Notes under the pieces: generated by a model
The model's database searches: none
What the model was told of the DNA's origin: nothing
The model's input: the letters and a program-made list of their open reading frames with translations, nothing else
Origin: Oribacterium sp. UBA3737
Lineage (GTDB): Bacteria > Bacillota_A > Clostridia > Lachnospirales > Lachnospiraceae
DNA length: 59,514 nucleotides
Assembly (NCBI GenBank): GCA_002371295.1
Contig: DFGZ01000102.1
Location: 1-59,514, forward strand
Direction: 5' to 3'
Shown: positions 25,487 to 34,369 of the stretch, in pieces
How positions within the stretch are numbered: the stretch's first letter is position 1
Layout of the letters: every line of letters starts with the position of its first letter
Made by a program: the position numbers and the translations under genes

Positions 25487-27637
25487 TTGAAAGAACACGT
25501 TGACAGACGAAAATCCATATCCGGGTATCAGGGCCCAAGAGCCGGGCGTATAAATAACGAGGAGAAATCCGTAAGCGTGAGGCCCAGAGATGACATGGAT
25601 ATACCCGTAAAAGAACTGCAGATGCCTAAGGATATAAGAACCCTTCAGGTTGCGGATTTTTTTTCGGATGAAGAAGAGAATACTGAGAACGGAAGACAGG
25701 TAAAGGTAGAGAGTATCGGAAAGGCTCTCGGAAGGAACCGGGAAAAGACCGCTGACAGACCTTCTGTCGGTTCACATTCCGGGACTGACCGTAAGAAAAA
25801 ACATAATAGCAGATCCGATTTCGGAAAAAGCAGAAAAAAAGCCGAAAGCAGATTTAAATCCGGAAAAGAGGGCAAGGATAAGAAATTTGTAAGTACAGGC
25901 TATGAAAGAAAGAAAACAGAAGCCAGATTCAGCGGAAAGTCAGATGAAAATCAGTATGAATTGTCAGAGGAGCTGAAAAGACTGTATGAATCAGATTCGG
26001 AGGCCGAGGTAAAGAATCATACAGATGCTTATGAGATAGCCGGAGAGAATCTGAAGACCGATGAAGGGAAGCTCATTTTTGGTGAAGATCTGACAAAGTC
26101 CGGTGATGACAGAAAAAAGGTCTTTTTCAATTCCAGAAGAAGCAATTATTCAGGAACAAGATCTGAAAGACTGCTGGAAAAAAGCAGGAGAAAAGAGATA
26201 GAGGATCAGTTTCAGGACGTAGTTCCTTATATTCCCGTTGAAGAGGAAGTGGAAACGGTCAGTCATAAAAGCCATAAATGGGGAAAGCTTGCGCTTGTTT
26301 TTTGCGCATTTATGCTGCTCTATGAAATCGTAATAATAGGAGCCGTTTCACTGAACCCGGATTTTATGGGGAATGTAAGCAGCGGGATAGTCGAAATGAA
26401 AGCTGATCTTGAAGAGAGATTCATGCATAAGGAGGATCCTGAAGAGACGGAGCCGGAGACACCTTCCGAATCATATGTTCCGGAAACTGAATTTGCCGAG
26501 AATACCGAAGGAGTGACTTCTTATGTCAATGAATCCGGCGCTATAGCTGTTCAGAACCCGGCTATTCCTGTTGAGGCAGAAGCCATAGGAAAAGGTGCTT
26601 CCGAGCCGGTGGAGCTTATGTTTGCCGGTGATGTGTATCTGAGCGATCACGTAATGGAGGCTTATCGTTCTCAGGGAGACATAAGTGGTGTTTTATCTGA
26701 GGGGTACCGTCAGGAGATAGATTCGGTGGATTATTTTGTTGCCAACGAGGAGTTTCCTTTCAGCAGCAGAGGAAAACAGGCCGAGAACAAGCAGTTCACC
26801 TTCAGGGTTCCTCCGGATGATGTCAGTATCATCAGGGAAATGGGTATAGACCTGGTCACACTTGCCAACAATCATACCCTTGATTACGGAACGGAAGCCC
26901 TTTTGGACACCATAAGCACCCTGGATGATGCCGGAATCAGGCATGTGGGGGCGGGATCCGACCTGAACAGTGCTTCTGAATCTGTCACTGTCAGCATCAA
27001 GAGCAAAAAGATCGCCTTCATCGGTGCTACAAGAGTGATGCCGGAATCCTACTGGGCTGCAACAGATACAGGTGCAGGTGTTTTTGCGGCTTATGATGAC
27101 ACTGCACTTCTCGAAAAGATCAAAACCGCCAAGGAACAGGCCGATTTTGTAGTGGTCTATGTCCATTGGGGGGAGGAACGAAAAGAAAAACCGAATGAGG
27201 CTCAGACGACTCTGGCACACAACATAGTTGATGCCGGAGCGGATCTTGTTATAGGAGCCCATCCTCATGTTCTTCAGGGAATAGAGTATTATAAAGGAGT
27301 TCCGATCGCTTACAGTCTGGGCAACTTTGTATTCGGCAGTTCCATTCCTTCAACCGCCCTCTTAAGAGTGACTATTGATGATGCGGAAGCTCCGGAGACG
27401 GAGGCTGCCGGCGATATCACACCCGGAGGAACTGAGACTCCAAAGACTCCGGATGAAAAATCATCCGAAGAAAAGCACTTTGATGTACAGCTTCAGCTCA
27501 TTCCCGGAAAATCTGCGGCAGGATATACCGAGAAGCTCGACAATGCTTCTGAAATTGCATCTGTGTACTCCTACATAGCGGGAATAAGCACAGGTGTGAG
27601 CATTGACGGAAACGGCGTGGTACATCAAAGCTCTTGA
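25487..27637 (+). CDS. CapA/PgsA-like membrane metallophosphatase-fold protein
   Basis: About 716 residues. Residues 1-260 are charged and probably disordered (K, R, S, E, D); one membrane helix lies near 270-290; a CapA (PGA_cap) domain spans about 375-630. Visible motifs are FAGDVYLSD (about 378-386), VANEEFPF, ANNHTLDYG (about 463-471), YVHWGEE and IGAHPHVLQGIE, matching the calcineurin-like metal site of the CapA family (polyglutamate capsule synthesis). No other pgs/cap genes are adjacent. I prefer TTG 25487, 9 bases after GATGAGG; ATG 25472 lacks a ribosome site. Confidence 0.78.
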   Translation: MKEHVDRRKSISGYQGPRAGRINNEEKSVSVRPRDDMDIPVKELQMPKDIRTLQVADFFSDEEENTENGRQVKVESIGKALGRNREKTADRPSVGSHSGTDRKKKHNSRSDFGKSRKKAESRFKSGKEGKDKKFVSTGYERKKTEARFSGKSDENQYELSEELKRLYESDSEAEVKNHTDAYEIAGENLKTDEGKLIFGEDLTKSGDDRKKVFFNSRRSNYSGTRSERLLEKSRRKEIEDQFQDVVPYIPVEEEVETVSHKSHKWGKLALVFCAFMLLYEIVIIGAVSLNPDFMGNVSSGIVEMKADLEERFMHKEDPEETEPETPSESYVPETEFAENTEGVTSYVNESGAIAVQNPAIPVEAEAIGKGASEPVELMFAGDVYLSDHVMEAYRSQGDISGVLSEGYRQEIDSVDYFVANEEFPFSSRGKQAENKQFTFRVPPDDVSIIREMGIDLVTLANNHTLDYGTEALLDTISTLDDAGIRHVGAGSDLNSASESVTVSIKSKKIAFIGATRVMPESYWAATDTGAGVFAAYDDTALLEKIKTAKEQADFVVVYVHWGEERKEKPNEAQTTLAHNIVDAGADLVIGAHPHVLQGIEYYKGVPIAYSLGNFVFGSSIPSTALLRVTIDDAEAPETEAAGDITPGGTETPKTPDEKSSEEKHFDVQLQLIPGKSAAGYTEKLDNASEIASVYSYIAGISTGVSIDGNGVVHQSS

Positions 27638-27657
27638 AAAGGTCACTTCATAACAGG

Positions 27658-27686
27658 TTGACAAGCCTTGTTAAAATCTGTAAACT
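27658..27686 (+). promoter_or_regulatory. tRNA promoter
   Basis: TTGACA (27658-27663), 17-base spacer, TAAACT (27681-27686); about 55 bases upstream of the mature tRNA. Confidence 0.6.
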
Positions 27687-27746
27687 TATGGTCGTATCTG
27701 AGAGACGTTTCTGCTTTTAAGGTACAACCATAAGTATCATACATTA

Positions 27747-27819
27747 GCTACTGTAGCACAGTCGGTAGTGCATCTGATTCGTAATCAGAAGGTCACCGGT
27801 TCAAGTCCGGTCAGTAGCT
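27747..27819 (+). tRNA. tRNA-Thr (anticodon CGT)
   Basis: A full 73-base cloverleaf: acceptor GCTACTG with CAGTAGC, D arm GCAC/GTGC with loop AGTCGGTA, anticodon arm TCTGA-TTCGTAA-TCAGA giving CGT (reads ACG, Thr), T arm ACCGG-TTCAAGT-CCGGT, and U73. CCA is not encoded. It has its own promoter and terminator and stands alone between the CapA-like and NlpC/P60 genes. Confidence 0.95.
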
Positions 27820-27822
27820 CAT

Positions 27823-27863
27823 ATGCCTTGGTTCCGGATGCGAGGAATCAGGGCATTTTTTTT
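27823..27863 (+). terminator. tRNA terminator
   Basis: A 13-bp stem with two G-U pairs (ATGCCTTGGTTCC with GGAATCAGGGCAT) followed by a run of seven T. Confidence 0.85.
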
Positions 27864-27995
27864 GCAGATTTTTTGCAGATTGTATACTTTTATTTTTTTC
27901 TTGCAAAGAAACCTAGATAGAAGTTACAATAGAAAAGTCGTTATAATTATTTTTTGATAAAATTTGATTATATTTAATAGAGATTTAGAGGTAAT

Positions 27996-28760
27996 ATGAG
28001 ATTTAAAAGAAAAATAATGATGGGGATGATGGCCGCGATGCTTGCGGTCACAGCTTCGTTTCCGGCGTTTGCGGATGAAAATAAGGCATGGGAATGGATG
28101 GATCTGAACAGTGACGGTGTTCAGGAAGCGTATCAGTACAACGAAGACGGTTCTATGGCTCCTGTTAAAGCCGGGGAGGATGGATACAGTGCAGTAACGC
28201 TTCAGGCCGATGGTTCTGTACAGTGCGAGGGTGAGACTATTGCAGTGGCTTCACTCGACGAAAGTGCAGCGGCTTCCGCAGCTGCTACAGCTGAGACTTC
28301 CGTAACTTCAGAGGAATCAGACAGCACTTCCGGCGGAAATATTCATTCCGCTGCAGATGCCTATGCTTATGCCATGGCTGCATCAGGCCGTCCTGATATC
28401 GTTAATTTTGCAAGACAGTATATAGGAGTTCTTCCTTATGGTGCAGGAAACACACTTAACGGAAGAGTGGATTGCTCAGGCTTTGTTCAGGCTGTATTCA
28501 GAGAGTTCGGTATTTCTCTTCCCAGAACTTCCAGGCAGCAGGCTGCCAGTGCACCGAGATATGTAAGTGAGGCGGAGATGCTTCCGGGTGATTTGATCTT
28601 CTACGGAGGAAGTATAGGTTCCGTTAGCCATGTTGCTATCTATACCGGAGACAATTCCATAGTTCATGCCACAAACAGCAGACGCAATTCAGTGTTCGAG
28701 GATCGTGGAAGCAGAGCGATTCATTATGAGCGTATTGCGGCTATCGGAAGGTTTTGGTAA
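27996..28760 (+). CDS. secreted NlpC/P60 peptidoglycan hydrolase
   Basis: 254 residues with a signal peptide (1-26, ending PAFADENK), a short variable region (27-125) and a C-terminal NlpC/P60 domain (about 130-254). The catalytic Cys is in VDCSGF (Cys160), His in VSHVAIY (His212) and the polar third residue at His224 in IVHATN. Such enzymes cut D-Glu to diamino-acid bonds in wall peptides. The RBS is AGAGG before the ATG. Downstream genes (zinc-ribbon, TIM44-like) are close and may be cotranscribed. Confidence 0.88.
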   Translation: MRFKRKIMMGMMAAMLAVTASFPAFADENKAWEWMDLNSDGVQEAYQYNEDGSMAPVKAGEDGYSAVTLQADGSVQCEGETIAVASLDESAAASAAATAETSVTSEESDSTSGGNIHSAADAYAYAMAASGRPDIVNFARQYIGVLPYGAGNTLNGRVDCSGFVQAVFREFGISLPRTSRQQAASAPRYVSEAEMLPGDLIFYGGSIGSVSHVAIYTGDNSIVHATNSRRNSVFEDRGSRAIHYERIAAIGRFW

Positions 28761-28768
28761 AACAGAGT

Positions 28769-29158
28769 ATGATTTTCTTTTTCGGTATTACAAACGGTCG
28801 AAAGGATCTTGATTTCCATCAGCAGATGACCTGCGACCTCTGCGGAAGGATGGGACAGTACAGGGTTTTCATGACTTATATGGTACTTTCCATTTTCTTT
28901 ATTCCGGTCTTTAAATGGGGGAGGACATATTATGTTGAGACTTCCTGCTGCGGATCCATATACGAATTAAGACCGGAGACAGGAAGAGCCATAGAGTATG
29001 GTGAAAATGTCACCATACGTCAGGAGGATCTGTATCTAAGACAGAAAGGCAATAATCTGAGAGAGCGTAAGGTCTCTAAGATATGCTATAACTGCGGTTA
29101 TGAAACATGTGAAGATTTCGAGTTCTGTCCAAAATGCGGAAAAGCCTTTGAAAGCTGA
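28769..29158 (+). CDS. zinc-ribbon membrane protein
   Basis: About 129 residues. Starts MIFFFGITNGRKDLDF, followed by a first Cys pair (CDLCG, about 22-26), a hydrophobic segment (about 35-50, MVLSIFFIPVFKW), then a paired Cys in ETSCCGSIYEL, and a C-terminal zinc ribbon CYNCG...CPKCG (about 105-125). This layout is a recurrent small family in Clostridia with no known function. ATG 28769 fits the conserved family start; the frame opens inside the previous gene, whose stop lies 8 bases upstream, so coupling is likely. Confidence 0.75.
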   Translation: MIFFFGITNGRKDLDFHQQMTCDLCGRMGQYRVFMTYMVLSIFFIPVFKWGRTYYVETSCCGSIYELRPETGRAIEYGENVTIRQEDLYLRQKGNNLRERKVSKICYNCGYETCEDFEFCPKCGKAFES

Positions 29159-29191
29159 AGGTTTCCTGCGAAATCATAAAGGGGATAGAGT

Positions 29192-30004
29192 ATGAATTTT
29201 GATTGGGGAGCGGTTTTAGGTCCGATTCTGAGCCTTGCTGCATTTTTTATCATAGTGGGATATATAGGATACCGTATCAGAAGGTTCCGGCATTCCATCA
29301 TGGGACAGGCAGTGGAGACCATTGCAAAGGCTGTCGTCAACGGAGACGGCATGATAGAAGAGGCGGAATACACCGCGAAGCCTAAGTCACTGTCTTCCAT
29401 GGATTCTATTTATATTCCTAAGCTTGAGAAGGATTTTCCTGAGTTCAACTGGAATGAGTGGAAGGTACGGATACAGGATGCGGTTTTGAGAAGGATGGAA
29501 GCTATAGACGAAAGAGATCCGGAAATCATAAAGGATCACCCCCTCATTATGGAGGAGGTTGAGAGAGTTATCACCAATGAAGGCACCGGAGTGAAGAATC
29601 TGACCTATTCGGAGGATGAGCTTGAGTTCAAAAACAGACATGCATACAATACGGTGATTTTCGGATATGACAGAAACTCCGGACTCTGTACCATTCGCAC
29701 ACAGACATCAGCCAGCTATGAACGTCATGTAAAGGCAGGAATGAAAGCAAATTCCGCTTCCGGAAATACCGGGGCCAGGATCAGAAAGATCCAGACGGTT
29801 TTCAAAACAGAACTTGTATATGTCCAGGATGCGGACAAGGTGGACAGTAAACTGAAGGGCAGGATGATAGGATACAACTGCCCAAACTGCGGCGCTCCGC
29901 TTAAGAAGATAGGAGCCAAGGTGTGTGACTACTGTGGTACTGCCGTTGAGGGTGTAAATACGAGAGTATGGACCATAAACAAGATAACTGAAGACAGAAG
30001 ATAA
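29192..30004 (+). CDS. TIM44-like protein with C-terminal zinc ribbon
   Basis: 270 residues: an N-terminal membrane helix (about 8-27), a TIM44-like (NTF2-fold) domain at about 60-215 (FPEFNWNEWKVRIQDAV, YERHVKAG), and a zinc ribbon NCPNCGAPLKKIGAKVCDYCG (split at about 230-250). TIM44-like proteins of bacteria are membrane associated and of unknown role. It follows another zinc-ribbon protein by 33 bases, and ends at a clear terminator. Confidence 0.72.
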   Translation: MNFDWGAVLGPILSLAAFFIIVGYIGYRIRRFRHSIMGQAVETIAKAVVNGDGMIEEAEYTAKPKSLSSMDSIYIPKLEKDFPEFNWNEWKVRIQDAVLRRMEAIDERDPEIIKDHPLIMEEVERVITNEGTGVKNLTYSEDELEFKNRHAYNTVIFGYDRNSGLCTIRTQTSASYERHVKAGMKANSASGNTGARIRKIQTVFKTELVYVQDADKVDSKLKGRMIGYNCPNCGAPLKKIGAKVCDYCGTAVEGVNTRVWTINKITEDRR

Positions 30005-30017
30005 TGAATTATGATAG

Positions 30018-30065
30018 AAATCCCGCGATGAAATGAGGCTATGTCTCGGATCTGCGGGATTTTTT
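30018..30065 (+). terminator. terminator after TIM44-like gene
   Basis: AAATCCCGC (30018-30026) pairs with GCGGGATTT (30054-30062), followed by T-run. Confidence 0.85.
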
Positions 30066-30107
30066 GTTATACAAACTCTTAAATAATGTACAAAAACGAG
30101 TGATGTG

Positions 30108-30390
30108 GTGCTGAGGGTAAGGAAAGATGAAGAAAAGGATGTGTGCTGGATAGTCACATCTAATTCCTTAGGATATCTGAAGGATGGAAATATACAGGAG
30201 CCGGTATTCCGGTTACAGACTCATACACCATACTCAGATTCAAGTGCCGGAGTACACCGGAGAATGGTGTGCCTGCCTTGATTCTGTTTGATTCATACGA
30301 CATACTACTTATATAAAAGATTACAGAAAAAAGGTATATGCAGCTATAACCGGTGATCAGGTTGCGCTTACAGATATCAGAGTCATATAA
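30108..30390 (+). pseudogene. possible decayed gene remnant
   Basis: Between two good terminators lies sequence that codes in pieces: frame one from GTG 30108 to a stop at 30281 (57 codons, including GYLKDGNIQEPVFRLQT), frame two at 30266-30316 (GVPALILFDSYDILLI then stop), frame three ending at 30390 (VYAAITGDQVALTDIRVI). Each piece looks protein-like, and the last ends just before a terminator as a normal gene would. I read it as a frameshifted remnant of an unknown gene. It could also be chance. Confidence 0.3.
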
Positions 30391-30396
30391 AAAAGA

Positions 30397-30436
30397 CCGT
30401 GGAATTGATGGTGAAATCAATCCCACGGTTTTTGTT
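30397..30436. terminator. terminator behind the remnant
   Basis: CCGTGG-A-ATTGAT pairs with ATCAAT-C-CCACGG around GGTGAA, followed by TTTTTGTTT. Confidence 0.8.
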
Positions 30437-30511
30437 TAAATTTATGTGACCTGTTAAGGCTCTTTGGAAAAAACGGTCCCTCTCGCAGTGGGCTGATTAT
30501 CTTAGGAAGCA

Positions 30512-31537
30512 TCAGTTTGTTTCATGAAGGAATTTTATGAAGGTATCGACCTCGTGCTGTGAGCGGAGACGGAGAGTATATACATATCTTCCGATGTGCT
30601 GCCATGCCGCTTCCGGAAGCTCCTTCCGCATGACGATGACATCATGGAACTTGTCTGCTATGCGGCTTTCGGGATGAACATAATCAGGACCTTCCTTACG
30701 GCTTGCATGAACAGAGAAGCAATCCTCCTCCCCGGTCTTTGCGGTATGATGTGAAAGCTCTGAAGCAGTCTGGAGTTTTCCGTCAAGGTAACGGCGGTCA
30801 GTAGTTATCATATCTGCCCAGATTTTATACACGTCTACAGAATGGGCAAAATTCATCATGTCGGGAATGTATCCTCCCGCAGGACAGAGATCTGTATCTA
30901 TGGCGATATAGTCACCCTCTGAACCGAAGCCCTCCTGGTCCTTTGTGAGGCACTTAAATACGAAATGAACGAAACGGGATTTTGCATCAAGTGATTTCAG
31001 GGTTTTTCTTCCCAGAGAACGAAGCTTTGCAGGCATTCCGGGACAGGTATAGTATACGATGCCGGTATCAACTGTCTTTGTGAGAGCGGCCTCGGGCCAG
31101 ACTGTCATGGATTCAAACAAAGGGTCTCCGTTACTGTCTGAAACTGCATCATAGGAGCAGATAGTGCCTTCAGCATTCTGGTTTTTCGCCAGAGTTTCAG
31201 CATCTATGGCTGTTGCAGGATAATGTCTCGGTCCGGCAGCTATATTGAAATCCGTTCTGAGAAGTACCTCCTGGGAAAGCCAGTATGGATTCATGGATTC
31301 AATCCGGTCGATCTTTCCGTATTTAAAAGAGAAAAATGCAACTGCCCGATAAAGCTGGTCATAATCCGAAAGACTGTCGATGCGGTAATACTCAGTCAGG
31401 CTGTCTCTGAGATCCTGAGGCAGATTTTCGTAGGGTGCATCCCCCACGCCTAAGACATTGACACCGTTTTTCTTCAGACGGTCGCAAAAGTTCCAATAAT
31501 TATCAGGGTAGTTTGGGGAAAGAAAAATGAAATTCAT
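30512..31537 (-). CDS. ATP-grasp-fold protein lacking the nucleotide core
   Basis: 341 residues. Start MNFIFLSPNYPDNYWNFC and the later blocks GTICSYDAVSDSNGDPLFE, KSRFVHFVFKCL and GGYIPDMMNFAHSVDVYKIW mark it as the clostridial ATP-grasp family sometimes named carbamoyl-phosphate-synthase-like. As I recall that family, about 395 residues is usual, with a GYPVVVKP segment between TDFNI and the ICSYDA block. Here only about 25 unrelated residues fill that gap, and the usual E-x-N metal site (ALEVN) reads AIDTD. AGGAGG precedes the ATG. Divergent from the esterase homologue at 31727. Confidence 0.7.
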   Translation of the reverse strand: MNFIFLSPNYPDNYWNFCDRLKKNGVNVLGVGDAPYENLPQDLRDSLTEYYRIDSLSDYDQLYRAVAFFSFKYGKIDRIESMNPYWLSQEVLLRTDFNIAAGPRHYPATAIDAETLAKNQNAEGTICSYDAVSDSNGDPLFESMTVWPEAALTKTVDTGIVYYTCPGMPAKLRSLGRKTLKSLDAKSRFVHFVFKCLTKDQEGFGSEGDYIAIDTDLCPAGGYIPDMMNFAHSVDVYKIWADMITTDRRYLDGKLQTASELSHHTAKTGEEDCFSVHASRKEGPDYVHPESRIADKFHDVIVMRKELPEAAWQHIGRYVYTLRLRSQHEVDTFIKFLHETN

Positions 31538-31676
31538 ATCGGAGCCTCCTGTAGGGACGCCAGTCCATGAAAATATGACTTGAGAGGAACTGACATTTAT
31601 ATCATATTATACATTTATTTCAGGCGGAAATATAGTGCACGGGAAATGTAATTCATGGTATAATTTTCATATTACT

Positions 31677-31705
31677 TTGACATAGAAATAACGAACGTGA
31701 AATAT
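31677..31705 (+). promoter_or_regulatory. promoter of esterase-like gene
   Basis: TTGACA (31677-31682), 17-base spacer, AAATAT (31700-31705). A perfect TATAAT also lies at 31659-31664 without a good -35. Confidence 0.45.
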
Positions 31706-31726
31706 AGAGGATAGGAGGAACAGCTA

Positions 31727-32722
31727 GTGAATCGAGATAAGTATACGTGGCACAGTGTGCATCTGGATAAGGATATGTCGGTTGTGGTTTATGGGACAAA
31801 GGGTATCCCTGTACTTGCTTTCCCGACTCAGAGTACCAGATTTGATGACTGGGAAAAGAACGGTATGGTTGACAGCATAGAGGAATTTCTTGAGGCCGGA
31901 AAGATCCAGCTTTTTACCGTCGGATCAGTGGATGATGAAAGCTGGCTTTGTGAGAACGGCATAGATGTATGGAGGACTGCAAGACAGGAAAGCTACTATA
32001 GGTATATAGTCGAGGAGGTGCTTCCGTTTATACGAAAGATAAACAAGACAAAAAAGCTGCCTATTGCAGCAGGCACCGAGATCGGGGCAAATCAGGCGGC
32101 GGTTGTCTTTTTGAGAAGACCGGATCTTTTCCAAGCTCTTATCGCCATGTCTGGAATCTATGATGCCAGATATTTCTTTGGAAACTACATAGATCATGAT
32201 CTTTATGAAAATTCTCCGGAGCGTTTCCTGGAGAATATGGCACCGGATCATGAGTATATCCGGATCTACAATAACAGAAAGATGATTTTCTGCGTTGGGC
32301 AGGGAGCACAGGAATTCGATGGAGTGCGTGCCCTCAAGAATCTTGAGAGAATCTTTATCACCAAGAGCATCAATGCATGGTGCGATTATTGGGGATATGA
32401 TGTTTCCCACAGCTGGGAGTGGTGGTGCAAGCAGATAAAATATTTCCTTCAGAAGGTCCTGGAAACAGACAAGGAGTCTGTAGCAGTCAGTGATAAAAAG
32501 AAGATCGAAGCATCTGATGAAAAAAAGAAGACTGTAGCAGCTGACGATAAAAAGAAGATTGAAGCATCTGATGATAAAAAGAAAACGGAAGTCGCTGAAG
32601 ATAAAAAGAAGGCCGAAGCTGTAAAGGCAGAGAAAAAGCCCGATGGGGTAACTCAGGCAAAAAAGCCTTTGAAATCCGGTGAAGAGGCAAAGGCACAGGT
32701 GACCGGCGGTAAGGGTATATAA
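31727..32722 (+). CDS. esterase-family (alpha/beta hydrolase) homologue without nucleophile
   Basis: 331 residues, GTG start 8 bases after AGGAGG. Residues 1-250 match the clostridial putative-esterase family (VVVYGTKGIPVLAFPTQ, VLPFIRKIN, RRPDLFQALIAMSGIYDARYFFG, AWCDYWGYDVSHSWEWW). The nucleophile elbow, normally G-C-S-M-G, reads G-T-E-I-G with Glu118 in the Ser place. The His in DVSHSW remains. Residues 255-331 are a lysine-rich repeat tail built of variants of SDDKKKTEA. Its divergent neighbour is a similarly decayed ATP-grasp homologue. Confidence 0.72.
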   Translation: MNRDKYTWHSVHLDKDMSVVVYGTKGIPVLAFPTQSTRFDDWEKNGMVDSIEEFLEAGKIQLFTVGSVDDESWLCENGIDVWRTARQESYYRYIVEEVLPFIRKINKTKKLPIAAGTEIGANQAAVVFLRRPDLFQALIAMSGIYDARYFFGNYIDHDLYENSPERFLENMAPDHEYIRIYNNRKMIFCVGQGAQEFDGVRALKNLERIFITKSINAWCDYWGYDVSHSWEWWCKQIKYFLQKVLETDKESVAVSDKKKIEASDEKKKTVAADDKKKIEASDDKKKTEVAEDKKKAEAVKAEKKPDGVTQAKKPLKSGEEAKAQVTGGKGI

Positions 32723-32808
32723 AGCCTTTGACGGTCAGGTTTCATTTGGAAGTACAGTGATTAACAAGAGGAACAGTTACATTTTCTTAAATTTACGTGG
32801 AGGTAATT

Positions 32809-33201
32809 ATGCTGAGAGTAGAACAGTTTTTAAAGCAGGCAGAAACATATTATCTTGCGACGGTGGATGGTGATCAGCCACGTGTGAGACCCTTCGGGAC
32901 AGTAAACATCTTTGAAGGCAGACTTTACATCCAGACCGGCAAGGTCAAGGATGTTTCAAAGCAGATCCACAAGAATCCGAAGGTTGAGATATGTGCTTTT
33001 AAAGACGGCACATGGCTCAGAGTTTCGGGAGAGCTTGTAGAGGATGACAGAATCGAAGCAAAGAAGTCAATGCTTGATGCTTATCCATCCCTTCAGGAGA
33101 TGTATTCAGCTGAAGATGCCAACACAGAGGTATTTTACTTCAAGAATGCAAAGGCTACCTTCAGTTCATTTACAAGCGCACCGGAAACAGTTGAGTTCTG
33201 A
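32809..33201 (+). CDS. pyridoxamine 5'-phosphate oxidase-like flavin protein
   Basis: About 130 residues with the split-beta-barrel flavin-binding fold. MLRVEQFLKQAETYYLATV, then RVRPFG (about 24-29), LYIQTGKVKDVSKQI (about 38-52), PKVEICAFKDGTWLRVSGE are typical of the short pyridoxamine-oxidase-like family in anaerobes that reduces small molecules with flavin. Residues for PLP synthesis are not evident. I use ATG 32809, 5 bases after GTGGAGG. A terminator lies downstream at 33281-33335. Confidence 0.82.
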   Translation: MLRVEQFLKQAETYYLATVDGDQPRVRPFGTVNIFEGRLYIQTGKVKDVSKQIHKNPKVEICAFKDGTWLRVSGELVEDDRIEAKKSMLDAYPSLQEMYSAEDANTEVFYFKNAKATFSSFTSAPETVEF

Positions 33202-33280
33202 ACAGATACATCTTTTTAGAAGAATATGAGATAAAGTGAACTGAGACGGTATAAACTGAGCCGTCCTTCGTTCTGAAATG

Positions 33281-33335
33281 ATCCCCCCTAAGCAGATAAG
33301 GCAATTAACCTGATCTGCCTGAGGGGGATTTTTTT
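33281..33335 (+). terminator. terminator after flavin protein gene
   Basis: ATCCCCC (33281-33287) and AGCAGAT pair with ATCTGC and GGGGGAT (33323-33329); a T-run follows. Confidence 0.85.
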
Positions 33336-33479
33336 ATGCGCGATACGGCGATATGAGATTTCAATGTCAGTTCACACAAAGAACACAGTTTCAAAAGCAT
33401 TTTTCAGCCTTCTTTCAGTTTGGGACTGTATGCTACATCCATCCTAAAGGACGTTGAGTTTTTTAAAGGAGAATAAGAA

Positions 33480-34295
33480 ATGGCATTACAGATTTTTGAA
33501 AGAATTGAAAAGAAGTTCATGCTGACCGGAGAACAGTTTGAAAAGCTTCAGCCTGTACTGGAGGAACACATGTCTCCCGATAAATTCACAGATTATACGA
33601 TATGCAACATATATTTCGATACTGACAATTTCCAGCTGATACGTAATTCTATCGAAAAACCAAAGTACAAGGAAAAGCTGAGATTAAGATCCTACGGTGT
33701 TCCAACTGAAGATCAGGAAGTTTTTCTGGAACTTAAGAAGAAATATGCGGGAATCGTATATAAAAGACGGATCTCAATGAAGATGTCAGAGGCAAGAAAG
33801 TACCTGTACGAAGGAAAAACTCCGGTGATAAAGGAGGATTTTGTAACAAAGCAGATCTTCAGAGAGATAGATTACGCAAAGAACTTCTACGGACTTAAAC
33901 CAAAGGCTTTTATAGCGTATGACAGAGTAGCGCTTCATGGAAATGAGGATCCGGATCTGAGAGTTACTTTTGACAATGCCATAAGAGCAAGGGAAAAGGA
34001 TCTGGAGCTTACCGAAGGAGATCAGGGAGAACGCATCATTCCCGAGGCACATGTCCTCATGGAAGTAAAGATCCCCGGGGCCATGCCTGTCTGGATGGCA
34101 GAAGCATTTGCAGAACTCCATATAAATATGGTTTCATTTTCAAAATACGGAAGCTATTATAAGCAGCAGTTCGCAGTTGAGACCGGACGTGAAGCAAAGA
34201 TCATCGCGTTGAAACAGCAGAAAGCCAGGGAGCTCGAAAGAAACAGAAGGGAAACCGCAGGAGAGCTTGCAATTCCCGGAAGAGCAATGGCCTGA
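33480..34295 (+). CDS. VTC-domain polyphosphate polymerase-like protein
   Basis: 271 residues, with the triphosphate-tunnel VTC fold of yeast Vtc4. Tunnel residues are visible: ERIEKKFML (about 6-14), KEKLRLRSYG (about 54-63), LELKKKYAGIVYKRR (about 78-92), LMEVKIPG (about 191-198) and SKYGSYY (about 219-225), so the active site seems intact. In Clostridia this gene travels with DUF4956 and CotH/Cthe_2159-like proteins, as here. Whether it makes polyphosphate is not shown for this group. First gene of the surface cassette; AAGGAG upstream. Confidence 0.8.
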   Translation: MALQIFERIEKKFMLTGEQFEKLQPVLEEHMSPDKFTDYTICNIYFDTDNFQLIRNSIEKPKYKEKLRLRSYGVPTEDQEVFLELKKKYAGIVYKRRISMKMSEARKYLYEGKTPVIKEDFVTKQIFREIDYAKNFYGLKPKAFIAYDRVALHGNEDPDLRVTFDNAIRAREKDLELTEGDQGERIIPEAHVLMEVKIPGAMPVWMAEAFAELHINMVSFSKYGSYYKQQFAVETGREAKIIALKQQKARELERNRRETAGELAIPGRAMA

Positions 34296-34369
34296 AATTA
34301 CAAGAACAGTTAAATGTTATTAAGGTACATTTAATGTACATAAAAAATATCACACAAGGAGAATAGATC

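Noticed and set aside
27747..27819. tRNA as an attachment site for an integrated element
   Set aside because: No integrase gene and no repeated tRNA 3' end are seen nearby.
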